Below, piece by piece: positions 14,990 to 25,474 of a stretch of 41,673 bases of DNA; the first letter of the stretch is position 1; the number at the start of each line of letters is the position of its first letter. The DNA comes from Alphaproteobacteria bacterium (GTDB lineage Bacteria > Pseudomonadota > Alphaproteobacteria > Rhodobacterales > Rhodobacteraceae), in the NCBI GenBank assembly GCA_030425185.1, contig JAUIAU010000028.1:1-41673 (forward strand). Reading direction: 5' to 3'. Both the position numbers and the translations under genes were made by a program. Under the pieces are notes generated by a model that had not been told where the DNA came from, made no database searches, and saw only the letters and a program-made list of their open reading frames with translations.

Positions 14990-16420
14990 GTGAGCATCTT
15001 TCTGAACGGGACCCGTGCGGGCCTCGCGGCGGTCATGTCGCTGGCCCTTGCCTCAGGCGTCTGGGCGCAGGGCGCCGTGACCACCAAGCGGTTCGACGAC
15101 GGCGGCATCTACGAAGGCACGTTCCGCAACGGCAAGCAGCACGGGCGCGGCACCTACAAGCTGCCGAACGGGTACGAGTACTCGGGCGAGTGGGTCGACG
15201 GCGAAATCCAGGGCCAGGGCACTGCCCGCTTCCCGAATGGCTCGGTCTATGTCGGCCAGTTCGTGCGCGGCAAGCCGGAGGGCCAGGGCGAGATCGTCTT
15301 CGGCGACGGCGCGACCTACGAGGGCGACTGGGACGACGGCCGGATGACCGGGCAGGGCACCGCGCAATACGTGGACGGCTCGGTCTACCAGGGCGGCTTC
15401 CTGAACGCCCGCCATCACGGGCAGGGCGTGCTCCAGCGCACCGACGGCTATGTCTATGACGGCGACTGGGTGAACGGGGTCGAGGAAGGCAATGCCACGA
15501 TCACCTATCCGGACGGCTCGGTCTACGAAGGCACGATGGTCGCGGGCCAGCGCAGCGGCGAAGGCCGCATCACGATGCCCGACGGCCTGATCTACGTCGG
15601 ACAATGGGCCGACGGGCAGTTCGACGGCACCGGCAAGCTGACCCAGCCGACCGGGGATGTCTACGAAGGCACCCTGCGCGCGGGCCTGCGCGAGGGCACC
15701 GGCAAGATGGTCTACGCCTCGGGCTACGTCTACGAAGGCACCTTCCTCAACGACAAGCGCGACGGGGAAGGCCGGTTCGAGGGGCCGGACGGGTTCCTCT
15801 ATGTCGGCGAGTGGAGCGACGGGGAAATGGCCGGGCAGGGCCGGATCACCTATCCCGACGGCTCGGTCTACGAGGGCCAGTTCGCGGGGGGCGTGGCCCA
15901 TGGCGAGGGCACCATTACCTACCCCGACGGGTCGACCTATGTCGGTGACTGGGTCAACGGCGTGATCGAGGGCAAGGGCGTCGCCACCTACGCGAACGGC
16001 ATCGTCTACGAGGGCGAGTTCCTGAACGCGCGGACCCACGGTCAGGGCAAGATGACCTACAGCGACGGCTACGTCTACGAGGGCCAGTGGGACCAGGGCC
16101 AGCGCAGCGGGCAGGGCGTCGCCACCTACCCCGACGGCACGGTTTACCGCGGCGAGTTCAACGCCGGTCTGCGCGAGGGGATCGGGTCGATCACGATGGC
16201 GGACGGCTTCACCTATACCGGCCAGTGGAAGGGCGGCGAGATCGACGGACCCGGCACCGCGACCTATGCCAACGGCGACGTCTACGAAGGCATGTTCAAG
16301 GCCGGCAAGCGGGACGGCACCGGCACCATGCGCTATGCTTCGGGCGAGGTCGAAGAGGGCACCTGGGACGAGAACCGCTATGTCGGTCCGACGGGCGAGG
16401 GCACTGGCAACGACGGCTGA
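14990..16420 (+). CDS. Exported MORN-repeat protein
   Basis: A 476-residue protein. Residues about 1-27 form a signal peptide (hydrophobic core LAAVMSLALASGVWAQG with likely cleavage near AQ-G). Nearly all the rest is a string of about 18 complete 23-residue MORN units plus a partial nineteenth, consensus SVYEGxWxxGxxxGxGxxTYPDG. MORN arrays form extended beta-sheet rods and mediate membrane or protein contact. Start is GTG preceded by AGAGGAGA at about 7 bases. Only the last 18 residues lack the repeat, and no catalytic domain is attached. Related blocks recur about eight units apart, suggesting internal duplication. Function unknown. Confidence 0.88.
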   Translation: MSIFLNGTRAGLAAVMSLALASGVWAQGAVTTKRFDDGGIYEGTFRNGKQHGRGTYKLPNGYEYSGEWVDGEIQGQGTARFPNGSVYVGQFVRGKPEGQGEIVFGDGATYEGDWDDGRMTGQGTAQYVDGSVYQGGFLNARHHGQGVLQRTDGYVYDGDWVNGVEEGNATITYPDGSVYEGTMVAGQRSGEGRITMPDGLIYVGQWADGQFDGTGKLTQPTGDVYEGTLRAGLREGTGKMVYASGYVYEGTFLNDKRDGEGRFEGPDGFLYVGEWSDGEMAGQGRITYPDGSVYEGQFAGGVAHGEGTITYPDGSTYVGDWVNGVIEGKGVATYANGIVYEGEFLNARTHGQGKMTYSDGYVYEGQWDQGQRSGQGVATYPDGTVYRGEFNAGLREGIGSITMADGFTYTGQWKGGEIDGPGTATYANGDVYEGMFKAGKRDGTGTMRYASGEVEEGTWDENRYVGPTGEGTGNDG

Positions 16421-16428
16421 GGGCGCCC

Positions 16429-17958
16429 TCAGACCGTCTCGCCCGCGTCGAGCCGTTTCAGCCAGCGCGCCGCGTCCCGCAGCACGGCGTCGCGCCGCTC
16501 GGCGTCCATTCGGTCCCATGTGCGGTACATCTGCGCCATGCGCGGGTTCGGCGCGAAGCGGTCGCGGTGCCGGATCAGGAAGTCCCAGTAGAGCAGGTTG
16601 AACGGGCAGGCCTTGTCGCCGGTCTTGGCACGCACCGAGTAGCTGCACCGCCCGCAATGGTCCGACATCCTGTCGATGTAGGCGCCCGAGCTGACATAGG
16701 GCTTCGACGCGATGATCCCGCCGTCCGCGAACTGGCTCATGCCGACGGTGTTCGGCGCCTCGACCCATTCATAGGCATCGGCATAGACCGCCAGGTACCA
16801 TTCGTGCAGCTCGGTCGGATCGACCCCGGCCAGCAGGGCGAAGTTGCCGGTGACCATCAGGCGCTGGATGTGGTGGGCATAAGCCTCGTCGGCGGTCTGG
16901 GCGACGGCTTGCGCCACGCAGCGCATCCGGGTCGGCGCGCCCCAGTAGAAGGCAGGCAGCGGGCGATGATGGCCGAGCGCGTTGCGCGACGCGTAGTCGG
17001 GTCCTTCGAGGAAGTAGATCCCGCGCACGTACTCGCGCCAGCCGATGATCTGGCGGATGAAGCCCTCGACGGCGTTCAGCGGCGCATGGCCCGCCTGCCA
17101 CGCCCGTTCCGCCGCGCGGCAGACCTGGAGCGGGTCCAGCAACCCGGCATTCAGGTAGAAGCTGACCAGCCCGTGATAGAGAAACCGGTGCCCGTCGAGC
17201 ATAGCGTCCTGGTAGTCGCCGAAGCGCGGCAGGGCGGTCTCGATGGAATCGTCGAGGGCCGCTTCGGCCCCTTCGGCGTCGGTCGCGAACCAGAACGGGC
17301 GCAGACGACCGAAGTTCGAGGGGAAGGTCCGTTCGACGAGGTCCAGCACCTCGTCCGTCACGGCGTCGGGATCGAAGCGCCTCGGAACGCGGTCCACGCT
17401 GTCGGGCGCGGGCTTGCGGTTGTCGTGGTCGAAGTTCCATTGCCCGCCGATGGGCTGGTCGCCGTCCATCAGTAGGCCGGTGCGGCGGCGCATCTCGCGG
17501 TAGAAGTATTCCATGCGCAGCGCCTTGCGACCCTTGGCCCAGTCCTCGAACTGGGCGTGGCTGGCAAGAAACCGGGTATCCTCCAGCAGCGTGACCGGCA
17601 GGGGCATGTCCTGCAGCAGCCGGATCAGCCGCCACTCGCCGGGCTCGGTCGCCAGCACGTCTGTCGCGCCGGTCGCCTCGGCGGCGCGCAGCAGTTCGCC
17701 GGGAATGGACCCGGCGTTGAGGGGATCGTCGTAGGTCGTGTAGCGCACGCTCCAGCCGTCATCGCGCAGCCGGGCGGCGAACTTGCGCATGGCGGCGAAG
17801 AGGAAGGCGATCTTCTTCGGGTGATGGCGGACGTAGCTGGCTTCGTCCCGCACCTCGGCCATCACCACGATGTCGCGGTTCCGGTCGGCGGCTGCCAGCG
17901 CCGCGAGGCTCGGGGACAGCTGGTCGCCGAGCACGAGGATCAGACGCGCGACGCTCAC
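16429..17958 (-). CDS. phrB: FeS-type cryptochrome/(6-4) photolyase (FeS-BCP, PhrB/CryB group)
   Basis: FAD-containing light-dependent DNA repair enzyme of 509 residues (N-terminal DUF/Rossmann half with GDQLSP, C-terminal helical FAD half). Four cysteines expected to bind a [4Fe-4S] cluster are present near the C-terminus at C347, C435, C438 and C451; spacing 88-3-13 equals that known for Agrobacterium PhrB. The paired histidine AYAHHIQRL is also conserved. PhrB repairs (6-4) photoproducts, while Rhodobacter CryB affects photosynthesis genes, so both roles are possible. The start is taken as the GTG whose GTGA overlaps the SDR stop; a second GTG lies one codon upstream. Confidence 0.92.
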   Translation of the reverse strand: MSVARLILVLGDQLSPSLAALAAADRNRDIVVMAEVRDEASYVRHHPKKIAFLFAAMRKFAARLRDDGWSVRYTTYDDPLNAGSIPGELLRAAEATGATDVLATEPGEWRLIRLLQDMPLPVTLLEDTRFLASHAQFEDWAKGRKALRMEYFYREMRRRTGLLMDGDQPIGGQWNFDHDNRKPAPDSVDRVPRRFDPDAVTDEVLDLVERTFPSNFGRLRPFWFATDAEGAEAALDDSIETALPRFGDYQDAMLDGHRFLYHGLVSFYLNAGLLDPLQVCRAAERAWQAGHAPLNAVEGFIRQIIGWREYVRGIYFLEGPDYASRNALGHHRPLPAFYWGAPTRMRCVAQAVAQTADEAYAHHIQRLMVTGNFALLAGVDPTELHEWYLAVYADAYEWVEAPNTVGMSQFADGGIIASKPYVSSGAYIDRMSDHCGRCSYSVRAKTGDKACPFNLLYWDFLIRHRDRFAPNPRMAQMYRTWDRMDAERRDAVLRDAARWLKRLDAGETV

Positions 17959-18617
17959 CACGGCACCCGCTTGCCCTGACCGTCGAAGAACCCGCCGGTT
18001 TCGGCCGGGCCGAGCCCGTCGAGCACGCCGAGCAGGTTGGCGGCGGCCTCCTCCGGGGCGATGGCAGGGTGCCGGCCGAGATATTTCTCGGTGAACCGGG
18101 TCGCCACGGTGCCGGGATGGAGCGCCACGACGACCGCCTGCGGGTGGGTGCGGGCAATCTCGATCGCGGCGGTGTGGATCAGCTGGTTCAGGGCGGCCTT
18201 CGCGGTGCGGTAGGCATACCAGCCGCCGTAGCCGTTGTCGCCGATCGACCCGACGCGGGCCGAGAGCGCCGCGAAGGCACAGCGCCGGTCGCGGGGCATC
18301 AGCCGCAGCGCGTGCTTCAGGACGAGGATCGGCCCCATCGCGTTCAGGTCGAACTGGGCGCGCAGGGCCTCCGGCGTCACCTGCCGCAGGGCCTTTTCCG
18401 GGGTAGCCCCGCCGATTTCCAGCGCCCCTGTCGTCACGAGGATGCGGTCATAGGGTCCGTCCAGACGGCCGAGCGCGGCCTCGACCGAGCCCTCGTCGGT
18501 CACGTCCAGCCCGTCCGCGCTGCGGGACAGGGTCGTGACGGCCTCGTCCCGGGCGCGCAGGGCCGCGGCCAGCGCGGCGCCGATGCCGCCGCTCGCGCCG
18601 ATGATCAGGGTGGACAT
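17955..18617 (-). CDS. SDR family NAD(P)-dependent oxidoreductase
   Basis: Classical short-chain dehydrogenase of 220 residues: nucleotide-binding GASGGIG (7-13), catalytic serine in AALSARVGSIGDN, and the YxxxK pair in YRTAK. It has no signal peptide, so it is cytoplasmic. The stop codon overlaps the photolyase GTG by four bases, implying translational coupling. Close relatives in marine bacteria are often found beside photolyase or carotenoid genes; here the substrate is not determinable. Start is the ATG giving a standard SDR N-terminus (STLIIGASGG). Confidence 0.88.
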   Translation of the reverse strand: MSTLIIGASGGIGAALAAALRARDEAVTTLSRSADGLDVTDEGSVEAALGRLDGPYDRILVTTGALEIGGATPEKALRQVTPEALRAQFDLNAMGPILVLKHALRLMPRDRRCAFAALSARVGSIGDNGYGGWYAYRTAKAALNQLIHTAAIEIARTHPQAVVVALHPGTVATRFTEKYLGRHPAIAPEEAAANLLGVLDGLGPAETGGFFDGQGKRVPW

Positions 18618-18699
18618 GGGGGCTGCTCCGTCGGTTCGCCCGTCAGCTATGCGGGCGGGGGCACAAGTCAAATCTGCTTTTCTTTCGAGGCGCGGGGTG

Positions 18700-18705
18700 T
18701 ATAAC
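18700..18705 (+). promoter_or_regulatory. Possible -10 element of the leu leader transcript
   Basis: TATAAC lies 7 bases before the leader ATG. With normal spacing, transcription would begin at or next to that ATG. A good -35 hexamer is not seen (CTTTTC at about 18677). Confidence 0.4.
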
Positions 18706-18712
18706 CGGGCGC

Positions 18713-18784
18713 ATGAACAAGCCGCTGCATATCGCACGTCCGCGCGCCCTGGGCGCCCTGCTTCTTCTCCTTAGCCGCCTCTGA
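18713..18784 (+). CDS. leuL: Leucine-rich leader peptide upstream of leuA
   Basis: A 23-codon open frame with eight leucines, five of them consecutive (codons 16-20: CTG CTT CTT CTC CTT). CTT codons are uncommon in this GC-rich genome, which would sharpen ribosome stalling under leucine shortage. The stop codon lies in the left arm of a hairpin, the classical arrangement for transcription attenuation of leucine biosynthesis. No ribosome site precedes the ATG and a TATAAC box lies just upstream, so the mRNA may start at the ATG (leaderless), as described for some alphaproteobacterial leader peptides. The peptide and hairpin are read directly; attenuation is inferred. Confidence 0.85.
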   Translation: MNKPLHIARPRALGALLLLLSRL

Positions 18785-18820
18785 GCGTGCCTGTCGGCGC
18801 GACTGCTCAGAGGGTTCATT
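18778..18820 (+). terminator. Attenuator hairpin of leuA
   Basis: CCTCTGAGC (18778-18786) pairs perfectly with GCTCAGAGG (18805-18813), and the inner segment GTGCC/GGCGC extends the stem, followed by GTTCATT. The left arm contains the leader stop codon. The U-run is weak. Confidence 0.75.
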
Positions 18821-18865
18821 CGCGCCACGTCACCCAGAACACCGGCTAGACCACAGAGACTTCCC

Positions 18866-20437
18866 ATGACCGACAAGACCGAACAGGACCGCGTCCTGAT
18901 CTTCGACACCACGCTCCGTGACGGCGAACAGTCGCCGGGCGCGACGATGACCCATGCCGAGAAGCTCGAGATCGCGGCGCTGCTCGACGAGATGGGCGTG
19001 GACATCATCGAGGCAGGGTTCCCGATTGCCTCGGAGGGCGACTTCGAGGCGGTGAAGGCCATCGCCCAGCAATCGCAGAACGCGGTGATCTGCGGCCTCG
19101 CCCGGGCGCAACTGCCCGACATCGACCGCTGCTGGGAGGCCGTGCGCCACGCGAAGCGCCCGCGCATCCACACCTTCATCGGCACCTCGCCGCTGCACCG
19201 GGCCATTCCGAACCTCAGCCAGGACGAGATGGCCGAGCGGATCCACCAGACGGTGACCCATGCCCGGAACCTCTGCGACAACGTGCAGTGGTCGCCGATG
19301 GACGCCACCCGGACCGAGCATGACTATCTCTGCCGCGTGGTCGAGATCGCGATCAAGGCCGGGGCGACCACGATCAACATCCCCGATACCGTCGGCTATA
19401 CCGCGCCGCGCGAAAGCGCCGACCTGATCCGGATGCTGAAGGAGCGCGTGCCAGGGGCGGACGACATCGTCTTCGCAACGCACTGCCACAACGACCTCGG
19501 CATGGCGACGGCGAACGCGCTAGCGGCGGTCGAGGCGGGCGCGCGCCAGATCGAGTGCACGATCAACGGCCTCGGCGAGCGCGCGGGCAACACCGCCCTC
19601 GAAGAGGTGGTGATGGCGCTGAAGGTCCGCAATGACATCATGCCGTTCCAGACCGGCGTCGACACCACGAAGATCATCCACATCTCGCGCCGCGTCGCTG
19701 CTGTCTCGGGCTTCCCGGTCCAGTTCAACAAGGCGATCGTCGGCAAGAACGCCTTCGCGCACGAGTCAGGTATCCATCAGGACGGGATGCTGAAGAACGC
19801 CGAGACCTTCGAGATCATGCGGCCCTCCGACATCGGTCTGAAAGAGACCAATCTCGTGATGGGCAAGCACTCGGGGCGCGCGGCGCTCCGGGCCAAGCTG
19901 AAGGACCTCGGCTACGATCTGGCCGACAACCAGCTGAAGGACGTGTTCGTGCGGTTCAAGGCGCTCGCCGACCGCAAGAAGGAAGTCTACGACGATGACC
20001 TGATCGCGCTGATGCGCGACACCGCCTCGGACCCCGACGGCGACCGCATCCGCGTCAAGTTCCTGCGGGTGATCTGCGGCACCGAGGCGCCCCAGTCCGC
20101 CGATCTGACCCTGACCATCGACGGCGAGGATCATCAGGTCACCGCCACCGGGGACGGTCCCGTGGACGCCGCCTTCAACGCGGTCAAGAAGCTGGTGCCG
20201 CACAACGCGCGGCTGCAGCTCTACCAGGTCCACGCCGTGACCGAGGGCACCGACGCACAGGCCACCGTCAGCGTCCGGATGGAGGAGGAGGGTCGCATCG
20301 TCACCGGGCAGTCCGCCGATACCGATACCGTCGTGGCCAGCGCGAAGGCTTATGTCCACGCGCTGAACCGCCTGCTGGTGCGCCGCGAGAAGGCGGGCAC
20401 CGACGGCAAGGAAGTCAGCTACAAGGTCGTCAGCTGA
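18866..20437 (+). CDS. leuA: 2-isopropylmalate synthase
   Basis: First committed step of leucine synthesis: acetyl-CoA plus 2-oxoisovalerate to 2-isopropylmalate. The protein has 523 residues. A TIM-barrel DRE-TIM metallolyase domain opens with FDTTLRDGEQSPGA (catalytic R18, metal-binding D19), and H206/H208 in THCHNDLG complete the metal site. The C-terminal part (about 390-510) is the LeuA dimer/allosteric domain, so leucine feedback is expected. It lies 81 bases after the leader peptide stop and is likely controlled by that attenuator. Other leu genes are not in the window. Confidence 0.97.
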   Translation: MTDKTEQDRVLIFDTTLRDGEQSPGATMTHAEKLEIAALLDEMGVDIIEAGFPIASEGDFEAVKAIAQQSQNAVICGLARAQLPDIDRCWEAVRHAKRPRIHTFIGTSPLHRAIPNLSQDEMAERIHQTVTHARNLCDNVQWSPMDATRTEHDYLCRVVEIAIKAGATTINIPDTVGYTAPRESADLIRMLKERVPGADDIVFATHCHNDLGMATANALAAVEAGARQIECTINGLGERAGNTALEEVVMALKVRNDIMPFQTGVDTTKIIHISRRVAAVSGFPVQFNKAIVGKNAFAHESGIHQDGMLKNAETFEIMRPSDIGLKETNLVMGKHSGRAALRAKLKDLGYDLADNQLKDVFVRFKALADRKKEVYDDDLIALMRDTASDPDGDRIRVKFLRVICGTEAPQSADLTLTIDGEDHQVTATGDGPVDAAFNAVKKLVPHNARLQLYQVHAVTEGTDAQATVSVRMEEEGRIVTGQSADTDTVVASAKAYVHALNRLLVRREKAGTDGKEVSYKVVS

Positions 20438-20471
20438 CCCCCGCCGGATCGAAGCATCACCGGGGCCGCCC

Positions 20472-22020
<1,549 letters not shown>

Positions 22021-22063
22021 TCCGGGACCGGGGCGTGCCCTGGCGCGGCCCTGAGGAGCGTGC

Positions 22064-23002
22064 GTGGCCCGTTACCGCGAAGACGAGAACTTTGGCCTTG
22101 TGGTCCGCCGCATCGTGCTGGGCGGCCTCATCGTGCTGTGCCTGCTCCTCGTCGCGGTCTGGCGGATCGACAATCCACGCATCGAGCGGCTCCGGGCGCA
22201 GGTGGTCGAGGCCATCGTTCCGCGTCTCGAATGGGCACTGGTGCCGCTGACCGTGATGACCCGCATGGCGGGCGACTTCCAGTCCTACTCGCGGCTCTAC
22301 GAGCAGAACCAGCAGCTGCGGCGCGAGCTCCAGCAGATGCGCTCGTGGCGCGAGGCGGCAATCCAGCTCGAACAGGAGAACGCGCGCCTCCTCGAACTGA
22401 ACAACGTCCGTCTCGATCCAGAACTGACCTTCGTGACGGGCACCGTGCTGGCCGACAGCGGAACGACGTTCCGCCGGTCCGTGCTCCTGAACCTCGGGTC
22501 GCAGGACGACGTGCGCGACGGTCTGGCCGCGATGGACGGGATCGGGCTTGTCGGGCGGATCGCGGGCGTGGGTGAGTCGACCTCGCGCGTGCTGCTGCTG
22601 TCGGACAGCGCCAGCCTCGTCCCGGTCACGGTGCAGCCCTCAGGCCAGAGGGCGCTGCTCGTCGGGGACAACAGCGTCGCGCCGCTGCTCGAATTCGTCG
22701 AGAACCCGGACCAGGTCCGTCCCGGGGACCGGGTGGTGTCATCCGGGGATGACGGTCTCTTCCCGTCCGGCCTGCTTGTCGGGCAAGTAGCGCTCGACCG
22801 CGACGGGCGCTTCCGGGTCCGGCTCGCCGCCGACTACGGGCGTCTTGAGTACCTGCGGGTTTTGCGGGCCCAGCCGCGCGCGCCGGTTGCCCCGCCGATC
22901 CCGGTTGGCGAGGCGGGCGCGGCCCAGCCTGACGGCGAGGCCGCTCCCGCGGACACAACCGCCGACGCCGACGCCGTGCCGGAGGTACCACCCGGTGATT
23001 GA
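22064..23002 (+). CDS. mreC: Rod shape-determining protein MreC
   Basis: Bitopic periplasmic scaffold of 312 residues linking MreB to PBP2. One membrane span (about 14-31: IVLGGLIVLCLLLVAVWR), a coiled coil (about 66-105), then the paired beta-barrel core. The last 35 residues are an alanine/proline/acid-rich tail (EAAPADTTADADAV) probably disordered. Starts with GTG after GAGGAG. Its end overlaps mreD by eight bases. Confidence 0.94.
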   Translation: MARYREDENFGLVVRRIVLGGLIVLCLLLVAVWRIDNPRIERLRAQVVEAIVPRLEWALVPLTVMTRMAGDFQSYSRLYEQNQQLRRELQQMRSWREAAIQLEQENARLLELNNVRLDPELTFVTGTVLADSGTTFRRSVLLNLGSQDDVRDGLAAMDGIGLVGRIAGVGESTSRVLLLSDSASLVPVTVQPSGQRALLVGDNSVAPLLEFVENPDQVRPGDRVVSSGDDGLFPSGLLVGQVALDRDGRFRVRLAADYGRLEYLRVLRAQPRAPVAPPIPVGEAGAAQPDGEAAPADTTADADAVPEVPPGD

Positions 23003-23522
23003 CGGTGGCTTCCTGCAGGTCTGGAGCTACCGCGCGCTGTTTCTTCTTCTGGCGGGCGGGCTGGCCCTCGTGGCCCTGTTGCCGATCAACACCGCCGAGC
23101 CGGGGATCCCGCGCCCCGATCTTCTGCTGTGCCTGGTGGCGGCGTGGACACTGCGGCGGCCCGATTTCGCCCCGCTCTGGCTGATCGCGGTCGCCGGGCT
23201 CGTGCTCGACTTCCTGCTGTTCCGCCCGCCGGGCAGCTGGACGCTGGCGCTGATTCTGGCGGCCGAGACCCTGAACCGGCAGGCGCAGCGCGATGCGGAC
23301 CCCACCTTTGCCGTCGAGATGGTTCAGGTGGCGGCCGCCGTGGCGGTCGCGCACGTGGTCAACCGCGTGCTTCTGGTGCTGGTCGGCGCGCCGCGCCCCT
23401 CGGCAGGCGCAGTCGTGATCGAGATCCTGTTCACGCTTCTGGCCTACCCCCTTGTCGCGGTAGTCTCGGTCCTTATCCTGCGTGTCAGACGTCCGGACCC
23501 GCAGTCCGGCTTCGGGTTCTAG
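22995..23522 (+). CDS. mreD: Rod shape-determining membrane protein MreD
   Basis: A 175-residue polytopic inner-membrane protein with about five hydrophobic spans, the position and size expected for MreD between mreC and mrdA. Translation probably starts at GTG: the string GGAGGT is at 22981-22986, eight bases before it. The start codon overlaps the mreC end by eight bases. MreD sequences diverge strongly, so synteny carries most of the assignment. Confidence 0.88.
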   Translation: MIDGGFLQVWSYRALFLLLAGGLALVALLPINTAEPGIPRPDLLLCLVAAWTLRRPDFAPLWLIAVAGLVLDFLLFRPPGSWTLALILAAETLNRQAQRDADPTFAVEMVQVAAAVAVAHVVNRVLLVLVGAPRPSAGAVVIEILFTLLAYPLVAVVSVLILRVRRPDPQSGFGF

Positions 23523-23530
23523 GAACATCC

Positions 23531-25474
23531 ATGCGCCGCGGCGAACGCGAAATCCAGAAGAGCGTGACGGGGATCACGCGACGCACCGCCATGCTGGGCG
23601 GCGCGCAGGCCAGTGTCATGGCGCTCCTTGGCTGGCGGATGCACCAGTTGCAGGTCGACCAGGCCGAGACCTTCCGCCTGCTGGCCGAGGAAAACCGGAT
23701 CAACATCCGCCTGTTGCCCCCGGCACGCGGGCTGATCTTCGACCGCAACGGGGTCCTCCTCGCCGGGAACGAGCCGAATTACCGGGTGACCATCGTCCGA
23801 GAGGATGCCGGGGACGTGGACCTCGTGCTGGCCCGGTTCGCCGAGATCGTGCCCTTGCCGGAGGACGAGATCGAGAAGCTGCGCCGCGAGATCTTCCGCC
23901 GCTCGCCCTTCGTGCCGATCACCGTGGCCGAGCGTCTGACCTGGGACCAGCTGAGCCAGGTCGCCGTCAACGCCCCGGCGCTGCCCGGCCTCACGCCCGA
24001 GGTCGGCCTGTCGCGCATCTATCCGCTCGACGCCGATTTCGCGCATGTCGTCGGCTATGTCGGCCCGGTGTCGGACTTCGATCTGCAGAACATCGAGGAC
24101 CCGGACCCCCTGCTTCAGATCCCGCGCTTCCAGATCGGCAAGACCGGCGTCGAGAAGCAGTACGAACCCGAGTTGCGCGGCAGCGCGGGGACCAAGCGGA
24201 TCGAGGTGAACGCCGCGGGGCGCGTCATGCGCGAACTCGACCGGGTCGAGGGGCGACCGGGCGCGGATGTGCAGCTGACACTGGACTATGCCCTGCAGAA
24301 CTATGTCGAGGCCCGGCTGTCGGGCGAAAGCGCCGCCGCCGTGGTGATCGAGATCGCCACCGGCGACGTGCTGGCGCTGGGGTCCGCCCCGTCGTTCGAT
24401 CCCAATCTCTTCGTGCGCGGGATTTCCTCGACCGACTTCAACGGGCTGCTGAACGACCCCTATCGCCCGCTGGCCTGCAAGGCCGTGCAGGGCACCTATC
24501 CGCCGGGCTCGACCTTCAAGATGGTGACCGCCCTCGCCGCGCTGGAGGACGGGCTTGTCGCCCCGGACGAGCGGGTGTTCTGCCCGGGGCATCTCGATCT
24601 CGGGAACCGCCGGTTCCATTGCTGGAAGCGCGGTGGCCACGGCCGGATGGACCTCGTCGACAGCCTGCGCGAGAGTTGCGACGTCTACTACTACGACATC
24701 TGCCAGCGCGTCGGCATGGACCGGATCAGCGCGATGGCCCAGAAACTCGGTCTCGGGGTGCGGCATGACCTGCCGATCAACGCCGTGGCCGAGGGCCTGA
24801 TGCCCGACCGGGCGTGGAAGGAGCGCACGCGGGGCGAACCCTGGCTGATCGGTGACACGCTGAACGCCAGCATCGGGCAGGGGTTCCTGCTGGCGTCGCC
24901 GGTGCAGCTGGCCGTGATGGCGGCGCGCCTCGTCTCGGGGCGGAACGTGCAGCCGAACATGGTCCGGTCCGTCGACGGGCGTCCCCTCGACCGGCCCGCA
25001 CCCGAGAGCCTCGGCTTCGATCCTGCCCACCTCACGCGCATCCGGCAGGCGATGGACGCTGTCGTGAACCAGCGCAGCGGCACCGCCTACAGCGCCCGGG
25101 TCGTCGAGTCCGAGTACCGTATCGGCGGTAAGACCGGCACCAGCCAGGTCCGCAACATCACCGCCGCCGAACGGGCGAGCGGCGTGGTCAGCAACGAGGA
25201 CCTGCCCTGGGAGCGGCGCGACCACGCGCTGTTCGTCGGGTATGGCCCAACCGAGTCCCCGCGCTACGCGATTGCCGTGGTGGTCGAGCATGGTGGTGGC
25301 GGATCGGCCGTCGCGGCCCCCATCGCCCGTGATATCCTGCTGCGCGTGCAATATGGCGAGGTTCCGCCGCTGTCGGCCTATCCCGATTACCTGCGGTCCC
25401 GGATCGCGCGCGAGCAGGACGAACTCGTGCTGCGGGCCCCGGTCCAGCCCAGCCGGCAGAGCGACCGCGCATGA
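23531..25474 (+). CDS. mrdA: Penicillin-binding protein 2 (elongasome transpeptidase)
   Basis: Class B PBP of 647 residues, cross-linking peptidoglycan in the side wall. A single N-terminal anchor (about 20-38) is followed by the dimerisation/pedestal domain with RGLIFDRNG and the transpeptidase domain: SxxK at S327-K330 (STFK), the SxN-type motif as S382-C383-D384, and KTG at 534-536. The SCD variant is a known form in PBP2 proteins. It begins 8 bases after mreD and its stop overlaps rodA by ATGA. Confidence 0.96.
   Translation: MRRGEREIQKSVTGITRRTAMLGGAQASVMALLGWRMHQLQVDQAETFRLLAEENRINIRLLPPARGLIFDRNGVLLAGNEPNYRVTIVREDAGDVDLVLARFAEIVPLPEDEIEKLRREIFRRSPFVPITVAERLTWDQLSQVAVNAPALPGLTPEVGLSRIYPLDADFAHVVGYVGPVSDFDLQNIEDPDPLLQIPRFQIGKTGVEKQYEPELRGSAGTKRIEVNAAGRVMRELDRVEGRPGADVQLTLDYALQNYVEARLSGESAAAVVIEIATGDVLALGSAPSFDPNLFVRGISSTDFNGLLNDPYRPLACKAVQGTYPPGSTFKMVTALAALEDGLVAPDERVFCPGHLDLGNRRFHCWKRGGHGRMDLVDSLRESCDVYYYDICQRVGMDRISAMAQKLGLGVRHDLPINAVAEGLMPDRAWKERTRGEPWLIGDTLNASIGQGFLLASPVQLAVMAARLVSGRNVQPNMVRSVDGRPLDRPAPESLGFDPAHLTRIRQAMDAVVNQRSGTAYSARVVESEYRIGGKTGTSQVRNITAAERASGVVSNEDLPWERRDHALFVGYGPTESPRYAIAVVVEHGGGGSAVAAPIARDILLRVQYGEVPPLSAYPDYLRSRIAREQDELVLRAPVQPSRQSDRA

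Noticed and set aside
13083-14993. 636-codon plus-strand frame opposite nadE
   Set aside because: nadE has both catalytic domains intact; the opposite frame is low-complexity and motif-free.
14990-16420. Repeats suggesting a CRISPR-like array
   Set aside because: The repeat is coding, in frame, contiguous and 69 bases long without spacers.
15053-16768. 571-codon repetitive minus-strand frame opposite the MORN gene
   Set aside because: Its periodicity merely mirrors the 69-base MORN repeat; there is no signal, motif or ribosome site.
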